A DNA stretch of 24,907 nt from UBA9630 sp043725085 (GCA_043725085.1 JAYSLY010000040.1:1-24907), one strand, 5' to 3'; counted from the stretch's first letter, positions 1 to 7,190 are shown. Program-made: numbers and translations. Notes: generated by a model not told the origin, from the letters alone.

Positions 1-1
1 A

Positions 2-301
2 GTCGATTCTAATCCAACATTAGGCACTAGTGCAACGTCTCTTTCGTCAGTTTCTTGGAATTGTATTGGCTCGAATGGTGGTACTAGCGTTCCTTGCACT
101 GCTACCAGAGCGTGTGTGCCTAGTGGTGGAGCGCCTACTTGCGCGCCTACGACGGATTGTACTAATGCAAATAATTGCGGAAAAAATCAAACCTATACTT
201 GTCTTAATAGTTGTGGTCAAAATGTTGCTTGCAGTGGATGTCCTTCGGGAGTAAAATGTCCTTCTTGCAACTCCGGCAATTGGCAAGAAGTCGCACCCTA
301 A
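2..301 (+). CDS. C-terminal end of a Cys-rich secreted or surface protein (5' truncated)
   Basis: The frame is open from the left edge and stops with TAA at 299-301, giving 99 visible residues; the real start lies outside the window. The fragment is rich in Cys, Gly, Ser, Thr and Asn with almost no hydrophobic segment, as expected for an extracellular tail. An early stretch reads W-N-C-x-G-x-N-G-G followed by C-x-A, a pattern I associate with repeat modules of large CPR surface proteins (recollection, not a search). After it come about 13 more Cys, ending in closely spaced C-x2-C and C-x-x-C pairs that could form disulfides or bind metal. Function is unknown. The GTG at 116 is only an internal codon in this frame. 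Confidence 0.6.
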   Translation, partial: VDSNPTLGTSATSLSSVSWNCIGSNGGTSVPCTATRACVPSGGAPTCAPTTDCTNANNCGKNQTYTCLNSCGQNVACSGCPSGVKCPSCNSGNWQEVAP

Positions 302-358
302 AGAAAGTATTAATTAAGTAAGATTAAAAATAGCTTAACTGGTCAAAATAAAAATTAT

Positions 359-811
359 ATGGAGCGAAAGCAAATTCTCATTCTTACGCTAGCTCTCGTC
401 GTGCTCTTTGCCAGCATCTTCTTTGTTGCAAGGGGTATTAAGGAGAACAAAAGTTTAGAAAATACTTCAACTAAAAAATTGACTGTAGAGCAAGAAAAAG
501 CACGCACTGCAATGCTTTCTGGTGCTGGAAAAACAAAAGAAGATGCGAAACCAGCTATTGACATAGTCCTCGGTAGTGTGGACGCAATCAATAAAAAAAC
601 GCTTACCATGAAACATCTTCAAGAATCAGCCACGGTTAACGTCAATGACGCTACGCCAGTAATGATTGTCACTGAGGGGAAAGAAGAAGCTGCTATAGGA
701 AAAATAACGGATATCAAGGTTGGAGATGCAGTCAAGGTAACCTATGACAAGGCGACGATGGATACCAAGCTTATTTCACTGACAAGACTAAGTGCTTTGG
801 AGAAAAAATAA
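359..811 (+). CDS. Membrane-anchored small protein with DUF5666-like domain
   Basis: 150 residues. Residues 5-25 form a hydrophobic segment after a short basic N-terminus (MERKQ), so this is a signal anchor or uncleaved signal peptide with the rest outside the cytoplasm. Residues about 68-145 alternate short beta-strands in the order G-S-V-D-A-I, T-V-N-V-x-D-A-T-P, I-x-D-I-K-V-G-D-A-V-K-V-T-Y, resembling the small beta-barrel DUF5666 family common in CPR bacteria (by pattern, not search). No catalytic residues are evident and the role is unknown. No Shine-Dalgarno precedes the ATG; it was chosen because the signal anchor starts right after it. It lies 57 bases after the preceding stop. Confidence 0.75.
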   Translation: MERKQILILTLALVVLFASIFFVARGIKENKSLENTSTKKLTVEQEKARTAMLSGAGKTKEDAKPAIDIVLGSVDAINKKTLTMKHLQESATVNVNDATPVMIVTEGKEEAAIGKITDIKVGDAVKVTYDKATMDTKLISLTRLSALEKK

Positions 812-873
812 AAAATTATTGATTTGCGAAAGATAAGCAAAAAACAAAATAGAAAAAACGAAAAGCAATATTT

Positions 874-882
874 TGCTACAAT
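874..882 (+). promoter_or_regulatory. Extended -10 promoter element for the 891 gene
   Basis: TGCTACAAT matches the TGn-extended -10 pattern. It ends 8 bases before the ATG at 891, so the usual start point (about 7 bases downstream) would give a leader of 0-3 bases. No convincing -35 is seen upstream in the A-rich spacer, which is acceptable for an extended -10. Confidence 0.5.
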
Positions 883-890
883 AAAAAAAT

Positions 891-1631
891 ATGAAAAAAA
901 TAACAAAAGATAACAAAAAAGAAGTTCAACTAAATCTGCCCAAAAAAAGTGTAAGAAAAAAAAGATCTCCGAAGCTGGACAAAAAGCTGGATAGGGAAGT
1001 TTCAACTGTTTTTGCCTTGGCGGTTATTATTATCACTATCACATTTTTTTCTATTTGGGCGTTTTCCTTGAATCGGCAGGTAAAAAATGAGGTAATCACT
1101 GCGTTGCCGCAAGAAGCTTTTGCGAATATGCCAAAAGAAAATGTTGACTTGTCCAATAAGCAACTGGCAAATGACGGCGTGGTCTATGCGAACAATGTGT
1201 TTGGTTTTAACCTAACCATACCAAAGGATGGGAAGAGGTATGCGGTTAAGGAAATTTCCCCCAAGGGAATGGACAGAGCTGTTCTTTTCGGTTTGCCTTT
1301 TTTTGATGATGAAGTCAAGAAGGTTAAAAAAGAAGACTATAGCGAAGTATTTCGCATAGAGTTAGTCCTGGTGTCTGATTTGGGGAAAAAGACTTGCGCG
1401 AACAAAAGCAGGCAATTTCCGCTTTGCGATGATGACGATCGAGAATTGGGTCGAAACGATCAATTTGTGTATGTCTATACGCGTTATGACAAATTAGATG
1501 CAGTGGAAAAAAGCAAGACTAAGTTAATTCCAGCTGACTTTGATCCGGGAATCTTCACGCAGGCAGATGAGATTTCACAGAGTTTTCGGTTGGTAGATTC
1601 TCAGCGTACGGCGGAGAACAAAAATATCTAA
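891..1631 (+). CDS. Single-pass membrane protein of unknown function
   Basis: 246 residues. The first 37 residues are very basic (Lys-rich), then residues about 38-59 form one transmembrane helix (FALAVIIITITFF core), followed by about 185 mostly hydrophilic residues predicted outside the cell. The outer part contains two Cys about 12 residues apart flanking a basic loop and followed by a run of four Asp, possibly a disulfide-closed loop. I do not recognise the family. There is no Shine-Dalgarno; the start follows a TGCTACAAT -10 element by 8 bases. The gene is probably monocistronic, since a rho-independent terminator follows 25 bases after its stop. Confidence 0.75.
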   Translation: MKKITKDNKKEVQLNLPKKSVRKKRSPKLDKKLDREVSTVFALAVIIITITFFSIWAFSLNRQVKNEVITALPQEAFANMPKENVDLSNKQLANDGVVYANNVFGFNLTIPKDGKRYAVKEISPKGMDRAVLFGLPFFDDEVKKVKKEDYSEVFRIELVLVSDLGKKTCANKSRQFPLCDDDDRELGRNDQFVYVYTRYDKLDAVEKSKTKLIPADFDPGIFTQADEISQSFRLVDSQRTAENKNI

Positions 1632-1655
1632 AAATCAAAAAAAAGCAATATTGAT

Positions 1656-1692
1656 GCAAGGACAAAGCAGAACTCGTCCTTGCTTTTATTTT
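1656..1692 (+). terminator. Rho-independent terminator after the 891-1631 gene
   Basis: GCAAGGAC at 1656-1663 pairs perfectly with GTCCTTGC at 1676-1683 (8 bp, 12-base loop) and is followed at once by TTTTATTTT. Confidence 0.75.
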
Positions 1693-1703
1693 CTCACAAA
1701 GGT

Positions 1704-1712
1704 TGCTATAAT
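1704..1712 (+). promoter_or_regulatory. Extended -10 promoter for the lytic transglycosylase gene
   Basis: TGCTATAAT is a perfect TATAAT hexamer with a TGn extension. It ends 9 bases before the ATG at 1722, implying a nearly leaderless mRNA. The best 17-bp-spaced -35 (TTTTAT at 1684-1689) is weak and lies in the T-tract of the upstream terminator. Confidence 0.65.
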
Positions 1713-1721
1713 GTAGAAAGT

Positions 1722-2963
1722 ATGATTTGGAAAAAAATTACCAAAAAAGTAATTATCGCCGCGTTATTTTTCTCGCTGGTTGTTTTTGATTTTATTTCTT
1801 TTGAGAATGGAGTGTTTGCGGATGATATTTCCCAGACTCAAGACGCGCTCAAGAACACGCAGAAAAAAATAGATAACACAACAAAGCAATTGCAGACTTC
1901 CAAGGTACTTTTGCAAAAAAAAGTTGTTGAGGTGAGCACAACCCAGACGGTCATTCAAAAAACAGCAAGTGATATTGCGCGAAAGGAAGGCGAGCTTGCG
2001 GATCTCGATGAAAGATTGAAACTGAACAAGACAATGCTGGAGGGTTATATTCGCGAGGCGTATTTTCGCGACCAAGATCCTTTGGCGGAGTTAATTTTGA
2101 CGGGAAAAAACTTTAGCAATATTACGGAGAATTTCGATCAAATGCTTAGTGTTGACGATAAAATAGTTATGACATTGGACGAAATCAATAAGGCGACTGA
2201 TGACATTGAAGGTGTCAAGAGCGAGTTGAGTGATAAAAAAGCGGAGCATGAAAAATTACTGCAACAGCAAAAAATTGAGCAAGGCGGAATCGTTTCTGAC
2301 ATCAGCGAGGCGACGGCGACGCTGGCTGAGCTGCAAAAGAAATTTGCCGAATTGCAAGGCGACTTGAATAAATTATTAGGATCGAATTATAATGCGAAAG
2401 ACATTCAAGACGCGGTAAAATATGCCAGCGACAAAACGAATGTGCCGGTGGGATTTTTGGTGGGAGTGCTCAAAATGGAAACTAATCTTGGGGCAAATGT
2501 CGGCGGTTGCACGTATGGAGACGTGGAAAGCGGAGCGCAAGCGTCGTATAAGAGTGGAAAATTGGGGAAAAATGCTTGGGCTACATTTCAAGCAAGGAGG
2601 GATACTTTCAAGGCGATTTGCAAAGACATTGGAATTGACTATCAAAAACAGAAAGTGTCTTGCAATCCGCGGGGCTATGTGGGAACCGGAGGGGCGATGG
2701 GTGTGGCGCAATTTATGCCGGATACGTGGAACGCGTACAAAAGCCAAGTCAGTTCCTTTACGGGCCATCGACCGCCAAGTCCATGGAATCTGACGGATGG
2801 AGTGGTGGCGATGGCGCTCAAACTTTCAGGAGTGCCTGGTGTTACCGCAGGAAAAACATCCGCCTACAAGACCGCCGCTTGCGCATATCTCGGGACTTGC
2901 TACAAACCCTATATCGACGGAATTCTTTATTGGGCGAGTAACTATAAGACATTACTAAATTAG
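1722..2963 (+). CDS. Secreted murein hydrolase: coiled-coil plus SLT/MltB-like lytic transglycosylase
   Basis: 413 residues from the ATG at 1722. That start is preferred over the in-frame ATG at 1680 because it follows TATAAT directly and begins with a classic signal sequence: basic MIWKKITKK, hydrophobic residues 10-27, and a likely cleavage region near FADD at 32-35. Residues about 36-215 form a long coiled coil with a central REAYFRDQDPLAELILTGKNF-type segment, resembling the N-terminal regulatory domain of PcsB/CwlO hydrolases. Residues about 225-410 look like a lytic transglycosylase: candidate catalytic Glu253 in KMETNLG, then GTGGAMGVAQFMPDTW at 321-336, like the G-A-M-G-x-x-Q-F-M/I-P motif of MltB. 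Five Cys in this domain could form disulfides. It would cleave peptidoglycan glycan strands outside the membrane, with the coiled coil perhaps controlling activity. Confidence 0.85.
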   Translation: MIWKKITKKVIIAALFFSLVVFDFISFENGVFADDISQTQDALKNTQKKIDNTTKQLQTSKVLLQKKVVEVSTTQTVIQKTASDIARKEGELADLDERLKLNKTMLEGYIREAYFRDQDPLAELILTGKNFSNITENFDQMLSVDDKIVMTLDEINKATDDIEGVKSELSDKKAEHEKLLQQQKIEQGGIVSDISEATATLAELQKKFAELQGDLNKLLGSNYNAKDIQDAVKYASDKTNVPVGFLVGVLKMETNLGANVGGCTYGDVESGAQASYKSGKLGKNAWATFQARRDTFKAICKDIGIDYQKQKVSCNPRGYVGTGGAMGVAQFMPDTWNAYKSQVSSFTGHRPPSPWNLTDGVVAMALKLSGVPGVTAGKTSAYKTAACAYLGTCYKPYIDGILYWASNYKTLLN

Positions 2964-2976
2964 GTAATTAACAACG

Positions 2977-3004
2977 TTGACGGATTTTTGGATGGACGTA
3001 TAAT
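2977..3004 (+). promoter_or_regulatory. Promoter for the 93-residue coiled-coil gene
   Basis: TTGACG (2977-2982), 16-base spacer, TATAAT (2999-3004). A second TATAAT at 3010-3015 pairs with TTGGAT at 2988-2993 (also 16 bases) and ends 10 bases before the ATG at 3026, so two overlapping promoters are possible. Confidence 0.65.
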
Positions 3005-3025
3005 ATGTCTATAATATAAATCAGT

Positions 3026-3307
3026 ATGGAAAAGAAAGTAAAAAAAGATGGAATGACTTTGGATAAATTGGCGCGCATGGTGCAAGATGGATTTTTAAGT
3101 ACGGAAGAGAGGATGGTAAAGATGAATAGCGAACTAAAATCGGACATAGCAAATGTCCGAGTTGAATTGGCCGATGTCAAAGCTGAATTAAAATCGGACA
3201 TAGCGGATGTTAAGGCTGATTTGAATAAACGCGTGGATATTTTTACGCATAAAGAATTGGAATTCCGAGTAGAAAAAATAGAAGAAAAAGTTGGAGCGAA
3301 AAAGTAG
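3026..3307 (+). CDS. Small coiled-coil protein, unknown function
   Basis: 93 residues, highly charged, no signal peptide or membrane span, so probably cytoplasmic. Residues about 9-28 (TLDKLARMVQDGFLSTEERM) resemble the start of many small CPR proteins with a D-K-L-A-R-M-V pattern. Residues about 35-70 carry near-repeats (ELKSDIANVR and ELKSDIADVK, with related ELADVKA units) with a hydrophobic period close to 11, indicating an extended, probably oligomeric coiled coil. The encoding DNA repeats TAAAATCGGACATAGC exactly 54 bases apart (3135 and 3189). No function can be assigned. It has its own promoter and is followed by a candidate terminator. Confidence 0.75.
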   Translation: MEKKVKKDGMTLDKLARMVQDGFLSTEERMVKMNSELKSDIANVRVELADVKAELKSDIADVKADLNKRVDIFTHKELEFRVEKIEEKVGAKK

Positions 3308-3340
3308 TTTTCAAAAACCATTAATCACCCTGATATTTTG

Positions 3341-3370
3341 AAAAAGCTCGCTTTTTAGTGAGGTTTTTTT
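3341..3370 (+). terminator. Candidate terminator between the coiled-coil gene and murA
   Basis: AAAAAG-CTCG-CTTTTT can form a 6-bp hairpin at 3341-3356; alternatively CTCGC (3347-3351) pairs with GTGAG (3358-3362, one G-T pair). Both lead into a run of seven T at 3364-3370. The stem is weak in GC, so confidence is moderate. Confidence 0.5.
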
Positions 3371-3373
3371 GGG

Positions 3374-3402
3374 TTGCCTTGAGTCGTGGTTTGTTATATA
3401 GT
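3374..3402 (+). promoter_or_regulatory. Candidate murA promoter
   Basis: TTGCCT (3374-3379), 17-base spacer, TATAGT (3397-3402). An overlapping TGTTATATA (3392-3400) offers an extended -10. The leader to the ATG at 3441 would be about 32 bases. Confidence 0.45.
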
Positions 3403-3440
3403 CAATGTAGTGGAAAAAGGTAATCATTAAAGCAAAAACA

Positions 3441-4703
3441 ATGGAAACATTTGAAATTATCGGAGGAAAAAAACTTAGAGGAGAGATTGAGGTGCGAGGC
3501 TCTAAAAATGCGACAACACCGATTTTGGCGGCAACATTGCTCACGAAAGACGAGTGCATTATTTCCAATATTCCACTGATTGAAGACGTAAGCCGAATGT
3601 TGGAAATTCTTGAGAGTATGGGCGCGGAAATAAAATGGCTGGGGAAAAGAAAAATTAGTGTGAAAAATGAAAAGATTGATCCGGCCAAAATGGATTTGGA
3701 AACAGTTAGGAAATTGCGATCCTCAGTTTTGCTTTTAGGATCCCTTAGCGCGCGTTTCGATCAGTTCAAATTTTATCGTCCTGGCGGTTGTGTAATTGGA
3801 GCGCGTCCGCTTGGTACGCATTTTGAAGCGCTGCGCAAGTTGGGCGTAGATGTGCGGCAAAACGATCATGGCTATTTGGTGAATGCGAAAAAAAGAAAAG
3901 CCGCTAAATTTACTTTAGGTGAAATGTCAGTAACCGCGACGGAAAATGCCATGATGCTTGCTGCAACATTACCGGGAAAAACTGTCATTAAAGCGGCAGC
4001 TTGTGAGCCGCACGTCGAGGATTTAGGAAAATTTTTGATATCACTCGGGGCAAAAATCAAAGGCCTCGGGACGCATAGTTTGGAAATTACCGGCACAAAA
4101 AAACTGCAAGGAGCGACGCACGCGATTATTCCGGATGCCAATGAAGCAGCGACTTTTCTGATTTTGGGCGTGACGACGGGAAGTAATATTTTAGTGCGCA
4201 ATGCCAGAGAAGATCATTTGGATTTGGTTTTAGAGAAGTTGCGCGAGTTTGGAGCAGATTTCAAGATTAGTAAAAATGCTATTGAAGTTATTCCCGCCAA
4301 AAAATTAAAAGCGGTTTCCAAAGTAGACACAAGAACTTATCCCGGTGTTCCTTCTGATGTTCAAGCGCCTTTTGGGGTTCTTGCTACGCAAGCCGAAGGG
4401 CAAACGCTCATTCATGATTCGCTCTATGAAAGTCGGTTTAACTATATTGGTGAGTTGCAAAAAATGGGAGCAAAAGCAAAAATTCTCGATCCGCATCGAG
4501 TGCTTATCGAAGGACCGGCAAAACTGAAAGGCAAGACGATTACCAGTTTTGATTTGCGTGCCGGAGCAACTTTGATTATTGCCGCATTGATTGCTCAAGG
4601 TAAAACGACTATCAAGGAAATCTATCAAGTTGATCGTGGCTATGAAAAAATAGAAGAACGCTTGCAAAAATTGGGGGCGGAGATTAAGAGAGTGGATAAA
4701 TAA
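3441..4703 (+). CDS. murA: UDP-N-acetylglucosamine 1-carboxyvinyltransferase
   Basis: 420 residues, the normal MurA length. It transfers enolpyruvate from PEP to UDP-GlcNAc, the first committed cytoplasmic step of peptidoglycan synthesis. Hallmarks present: Lys22 in GSKNATTP; the loop RPGGCVIGARP with catalytic Cys117 (Cys115 in E. coli, so the enzyme should be of the fosfomycin-sensitive Cys type rather than the Asp type); SDVQAPFG, which carries the catalytic Asp; and FDLRAGATL with its substrate-binding Arg near the C-terminus. The repeated alpha/beta units of the EPSP-synthase fold cover the full length. No Shine-Dalgarno is seen; the ATG was chosen because METFEIIGGKKL matches the family's usual N-terminus. 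It heads the envelope gene block. Confidence 0.97.
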   Translation: METFEIIGGKKLRGEIEVRGSKNATTPILAATLLTKDECIISNIPLIEDVSRMLEILESMGAEIKWLGKRKISVKNEKIDPAKMDLETVRKLRSSVLLLGSLSARFDQFKFYRPGGCVIGARPLGTHFEALRKLGVDVRQNDHGYLVNAKKRKAAKFTLGEMSVTATENAMMLAATLPGKTVIKAAACEPHVEDLGKFLISLGAKIKGLGTHSLEITGTKKLQGATHAIIPDANEAATFLILGVTTGSNILVRNAREDHLDLVLEKLREFGADFKISKNAIEVIPAKKLKAVSKVDTRTYPGVPSDVQAPFGVLATQAEGQTLIHDSLYESRFNYIGELQKMGAKAKILDPHRVLIEGPAKLKGKTITSFDLRAGATLIIAALIAQGKTTIKEIYQVDRGYEKIEERLQKLGAEIKRVDK

Positions 4704-4704
4704 T

Positions 4705-4872
4705 ATGGCACAGATTAAAAAGCAAATGAAATCAGGCGCAGCCAAAAATCGGGAACCGGAAAAATTTGATGATGTGGCTTGGTTTCGACTTGATAAATTG
4801 CCCAAAAAACTGGCGCAGCCAACCAGAGAATCAGTCAAGAATTATCTGGCAGGGAAGTATATTCGGTTGTAG
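4705..4872 (+). CDS. 55-residue ORF resembling the C-terminal tail of a NUDIX hydrolase (remnant or small gene)
   Basis: An ATG one base after the murA stop opens a 55-residue frame ending TAG at 4870-4872. Residues about 17-51 read EPEKFDDVAWFRLDKLP and then PTRESVKNYLAGKY, closely like the segment after the catalytic box in many MutT/NUDIX hydrolases (E-P-E/D-K-x-D-D-x-x-W-F-x-L-D-x-L-P). The NUDIX box itself (G-x5-E-x7-REUxEExGU) is absent, and the space where it should be is occupied by murA in another frame. This suggests a decayed gene whose 5' part was lost when it was joined behind murA, though a retained small protein is possible. Catalysis is not expected. Confidence 0.5.
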   Translation: MAQIKKQMKSGAAKNREPEKFDDVAWFRLDKLPKKLAQPTRESVKNYLAGKYIRL

Positions 4873-4939
4873 TTTTTCTGATGGATTTTCCCTTAAACAA
4901 AGCAAGACTTGAATTTTGGTTTTGTTTGTTTTTTATAAT

Positions 4940-4967
4940 TTGATTTATCTCGTTACTATGCTAAAAT
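4940..4967 (+). promoter_or_regulatory. mreB promoter
   Basis: TTGATT (4940-4945), 16-base spacer, TAAAAT (4962-4967) with TGC extension at 4959-4961. Predicted start near 4974, leaving a leader of about 100 bases before mreB, much longer than for the other genes here. Confidence 0.6.
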
Positions 4968-4974
4968 GATGGTG

Positions 4975-5006
4975 AGGATTTGATCTGAAAAAAAGCATCA
5001 AATCCT
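4975..5006 (+). promoter_or_regulatory. Perfect hairpin at the 5' end of the mreB leader
   Basis: AGGATTTGAT (4975-4984) and ATCAAATCCT (4997-5006) form a 10-bp perfect stem with a 12-base A-rich loop. No T-run follows, so it is not a terminator. It begins where the predicted transcript starts, and could protect the mRNA 5' end or act as a dyad operator. Confidence 0.55.
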
Positions 5007-5077
5007 ATTCGTATTATATACTAAATGCGCTTAAATAAGCAAGAAAAAGCCTAAAAATGCTAAGGCGGATAAACATT

Positions 5078-6085
5078 ATGCTAGTAAGAAAAATCGGAAT
5101 TGATCTTGGCACAGCCAACGTTTTAGTCTTTGTTCCAGGCAAAGGAATTGTTTCCAATGAGCCGTCAGTGGTGGCGATTTCGCTTTTGGAGAATAAGGTT
5201 TTGGCGATTGGCAATGAAGCGAAAGAAATGCTGGGGCGCACGCCGGACACAATTGTGGCGAGCCGACCAATGCGAGACGGCGTGATCGCGGACTACAAAA
5301 TCACCGAGGCAATGCTCAAATATTTTATCAATAAAGTTAGTGGGCGATTTCGGCTCATTCGTCCGGAAGTGATGGTTTCCATTCCGGCTGGGGTGACTTC
5401 CACCGAAAGACGGGCGGTGATTGATGCTACAATTCGCGCGGGGGCGAAAATGGCCTATGTCGTGAAAGAACCAATTTTGGCGGCGATTGGTGCGGGCATT
5501 CCAATTAACAACGCAGCAGGGAATATGATTATTGATATTGGTGGCGGCACATCGGAAGTGGCGGTCGTATCTTTGGGCGGCGTCGTTTCGGCGCACAGTG
5601 CGCGGGTAGGAGGAAACAGGATTGATCAGGCGATTGCGGATTATATCAAGCGAAAATATAGTCTTTCGATTGGCGATCGAACGGCGGAAGAAGTGAAAAT
5701 CAAAATTGGTTCGGCGCTTCCTCAAGTGAAGGAAGATTATATGGATGTGCGTGGGCGTGATTTGACCGGAGGGTTGCCCAGGACTGTGCGGATTTCTTCC
5801 AATGAAGTGACCGAAGCGATTCAAGATGAACTGCGTGAAGTGATTAATGCGATCAAAAAAGTTTTGCAAGAAACCCCACCGGAATTGGCAGCGGATATTA
5901 TGGACAAGGGGATGGTGCTTTCTGGCGGGGGAGCACTTTTGCGCAATCTTGATCAGCTGATTACGAAAACTATTGGAGTGCCATGCTATGTGGCGGATGA
6001 TGCGTTGTTTTGTGTGATTAAGGGAATTGGAATAGCACTGGAAAATTTGGATATGTATAAAAGGACGATGATGCTATCCAAGTAA
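5078..6085 (+). CDS. mreB: Rod-shape actin homologue MreB
   Basis: 335 residues from the ATG at 5078. MLVRKIGIDLGTANVLVF is the standard MreB N-terminus, and an AAGG lies 12 bases upstream; the in-frame ATG at 5057 would add seven unusual residues. MreB forms ATP-dependent membrane-associated filaments that guide wall synthesis along the cell side. Actin-fold motifs are present: phosphate-1 DLGTAN (9-14), phosphate-2 DIGGGTSEVAVVSLGG (153-168) and adenosine motif LSGGGALL (281-288). Length and end match the family. No mreC, mreD, pbp2 or rodA follows; instead two glycosyltransferase genes do, the first 22 bases downstream and likely in the same operon. Confidence 0.96.
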   Translation: MLVRKIGIDLGTANVLVFVPGKGIVSNEPSVVAISLLENKVLAIGNEAKEMLGRTPDTIVASRPMRDGVIADYKITEAMLKYFINKVSGRFRLIRPEVMVSIPAGVTSTERRAVIDATIRAGAKMAYVVKEPILAAIGAGIPINNAAGNMIIDIGGGTSEVAVVSLGGVVSAHSARVGGNRIDQAIADYIKRKYSLSIGDRTAEEVKIKIGSALPQVKEDYMDVRGRDLTGGLPRTVRISSNEVTEAIQDELREVINAIKKVLQETPPELAADIMDKGMVLSGGGALLRNLDQLITKTIGVPCYVADDALFCVIKGIGIALENLDMYKRTMMLSK

Positions 6086-6107
6086 AATAATTTAAAATTT
6101 AGACTTT

Positions 6108-7190
6108 ATGAAGATCGGTATCGACGGCTCACGGGCTTTTCTCAAACAAAGAACAGGAATTGAGGAATATTCCTATCAGGTGATCAGGCAGTTGCGCGAT
6201 AGACTAAAGAAACATAGGGTGATTCTCTATATTCGCGGTTATCAAAAAGTAGATTTTCCTGTGCCAAGCAATTGGCGGGTCAAAAAAGTTCGCTTTCCCC
6301 GTCTTTGGACTCAGATTGGGCTTTCTCTTGAGCTATTTTTCCATCCGGTTGACGTTCTTTTTGTTCCCGCCCATACTGTGCCGTTTTTTCATCCAAAGAA
6401 AACAATCACGACCGTGCATGGTTTGGAATATGAAATTATGCCGGAAGCCTATTCGCCTTTTGAGCGTTTCTATATGCGTTTTTCAATTAAGAATTCTTGT
6501 CGCTGGTCTCGGAAAATTATTAGCGTTTCAAAAAATACCAAGCGAGATCTTATGAATCTTTATGATATTCCCGAAGGAAAAATCAATCTCGTCTATGAGG
6601 GCTATGAGGATAATACATCAGAGTTGGCAATGGGAGATGAGAAAGAATTTATTGATATGCAGCCCTATTTGCTTTTTATCGGGCGCCTTGAAAAACGTAA
6701 AAACATTGAAAGGATTGTGGAAGCCTTTGATTTATTCAAGCAGAAAACCGGCGCTTCGCACAAGCTGGTTTTGGGCGGAAGATTTGGTTATGGTGAGGAG
6801 GAAATCAAAGCCAGAATTAGCCAATCTAAATACAAAGAAGATATTGTGCTGTTTGGCTTTGTTAAGGACGCCAGGAAATGGCAGCTATATAGAAATGCCG
6901 ATGTGTTTCTTTTTCCGACGCTCTATGAAGGTTTTGGACTTCCTGTTCTCGAAGCGCAAAGCCAGGGCGTGCCAGTCATCACATCCAACACTTCTTCGCT
7001 TCCTGAAGTGGCCAATGGCAGTGCATTTCTGGTTGATCCTATGGAACCGAAATTTATTGCTGATGCAATGATTGCACTTACGGGGGACAAAAAAATGGCC
7101 GATGATATGGTTAAAAAGGGCTATAAGAATATCAAGCGGTTTAGTTGGAAAAATTGCGCGGATTTAATTGCGACGGTTTTGACGGAATAG
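6108..7190 (+). CDS. GT4-family glycosyltransferase
   Basis: 360 residues, soluble GT-B fold. The N-terminal domain starts MKIGIDGSRAF and contains TTVHGLEYEIMPEAYS (101-116), a typical acceptor-side loop. The C-terminal Rossmann domain has YLLFIGRLEKRKNIERIVEAF (187-207) and EGFGLPVLEAQSQGVPVI (274-291), the E-x7-E nucleotide-sugar motif with Glu274 and Glu282. It transfers a sugar from an activated donor, with retention, to a lipid-linked or other glycan on the cytoplasmic side. Donor and acceptor cannot be read from the sequence; mannosyl- or rhamnosyltransferase-type relatives are common. It is 22 bases after mreB and probably co-transcribed. Confidence 0.88.
   Translation: MKIGIDGSRAFLKQRTGIEEYSYQVIRQLRDRLKKHRVILYIRGYQKVDFPVPSNWRVKKVRFPRLWTQIGLSLELFFHPVDVLFVPAHTVPFFHPKKTITTVHGLEYEIMPEAYSPFERFYMRFSIKNSCRWSRKIISVSKNTKRDLMNLYDIPEGKINLVYEGYEDNTSELAMGDEKEFIDMQPYLLFIGRLEKRKNIERIVEAFDLFKQKTGASHKLVLGGRFGYGEEEIKARISQSKYKEDIVLFGFVKDARKWQLYRNADVFLFPTLYEGFGLPVLEAQSQGVPVITSNTSSLPEVANGSAFLVDPMEPKFIADAMIALTGDKKMADDMVKKGYKNIKRFSWKNCADLIATVLTE

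Noticed and set aside
827..846. Short inverted repeat TTTGC ... GCAAA after the DUF5666-like gene
   Set aside because: The stem is only 5 bp and is followed by A-rich sequence rather than T, so it is not a terminator on the plus strand.
4305..4838. Long minus-strand frame opposite murA and the NUDIX-like tail (177 residues)
   Set aside because: It lies antisense to the well-supported murA, its product resembles no family, and it has no promoter or start signal.
4895..4936. A/T-rich inverted repeat AAACAAA ... TTTGTTT followed by T-run as terminator after the NUDIX-like ORF
   Set aside because: The stem has a single GC pair and a 19-base loop, too weak to call as a terminator.
5165..5869. 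234-residue minus-strand frame opposite mreB
   Set aside because: Shadow of mreB: the product is rich in His, Asn and Arg in a composition typical of antisense frames.
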